NCBI GenBank assembly: GCA_964456445.1 | Contig: CAYWBI010000099.1 | Span: forward strand, 1-14,202 | Source of the DNA: CAYWBI01 sp964456445 | GTDB lineage: Bacteria; Calditrichota; Calditrichia; Calditrichales; J004 | DNA: 14,202 nucleotides | Direction of reading: 5' to 3' | Shown here: positions 14,134 to 14,202 of the stretch, piece after piece | Layout of the letters: each line of letters opens with the position of its first letter | How positions within the stretch are numbered: the first letter of the stretch is position 1 | Notes under the pieces: model-generated | The model's database searches: none | What the model saw: only the letters and a program-made list of their open reading frames with translations | What the model was told of the DNA's origin: nothing | Position numbers and translations under genes: made by a program

Positions 14134-14202
14134 CAGGCCTGGAGGGACTCGAACCCCCAACCCCCGGTTTTGGAGACCGGTGCTCTAGCCAATTGAGCTA
14201 CA
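14134..14202 (-). tRNA. trnW: tRNA-Trp (CCA anticodon), first 5 bases outside the window
   Basis: The transcript strand folds as a cloverleaf. The D stem is GCTC/GAGC with GG in the loop. The anticodon stem is CCGGT/ACCGG around the loop CTCCAAA, anticodon CCA at 14171-14173, reading the UGG tryptophan codon. The T stem is GGGGG/CCCTC around TTCGAGT. The 3' acceptor strand is CAGGCCT followed by discriminator G, the tryptophan identity base. Only the last two bases (TG) of the 5' acceptor strand are in the window, so about 5 bases are missing. The 3' end continues with CTT, so CCA is not encoded and must be added by tRNA nucleotidyltransferase. It lies 26 nt upstream of secE with no terminator, which suggests co-transcription and processing from the operon message. 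Confidence 0.95.

Noticed and set aside
1..14202. CRISPR array, insertion sequence, phage or defence genes
   Set aside because: No direct repeat array, transposase, integrase or foreign-looking gene is present; all space is filled by conserved housekeeping genes and short gaps.

Overview
This window is one unbroken, one-directional block of core information-processing genes. Everything reads on the minus strand, so transcription runs from the high-coordinate end to the low one. In that order it holds tRNA-Trp (5' tip cut off by the window), secE, nusG, rplK, rplA, rplJ, rplL, rpoB, rpoC, rpsL, rpsG, fusA and the first 18 codons of tuf. Intergenic gaps are 15 to 64 nt, no stretch approaches 300 bases without a gene, and I see no intrinsic terminator anywhere.

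Region by region: 13363-14202 carries tRNA-Trp, the SecE translocase subunit and the elongation factor NusG. 11246-13338 carries the L11, L1, L10 and L7/L12 proteins of the ribosomal stalk and L1 arm. 3125-11194 carries the two large RNA polymerase subunits. 1-3060 carries the streptomycin-type operon (S12, S7, EF-G, EF-Tu). The secE-rpoC cluster and the str cluster are joined directly. Together the genes build RNA polymerase, a transcription processivity factor, the ribosomal GTPase-associated centre and the GTPases that use it.

The organism is a bacterium of moderate GC content by eye. The beta' sequence (its N-terminal clamp wording and a large insertion in the trigger loop), an insertion late in beta, and the EF-G type point to the FCB superphylum. 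The tuf gene after fusA and four non-ATG starts make a member outside the Bacteroidia more likely, for example Calditrichota, Ignavibacteriota or a related candidate phylum. This placement is inference from remembered family features, not a phylogeny.

I found no new biological system here; every gene is a recognisable, intact housekeeping gene. The points worth a second look are regulatory and structural. rpoB and rpoC both start at TTG, and nusG and rpsL at GTG, each placed by a Shine-Dalgarno site. A sigma70-like promoter lies in the rpoC-rpsL gap. A U8/A8 complementary pair sits between rplL and rpoB. The intergenic gaps have no room for classical L1 and L10 autoregulatory leaders. The L10 C-terminal helix carries three in-register 11-residue L12-binding modules.
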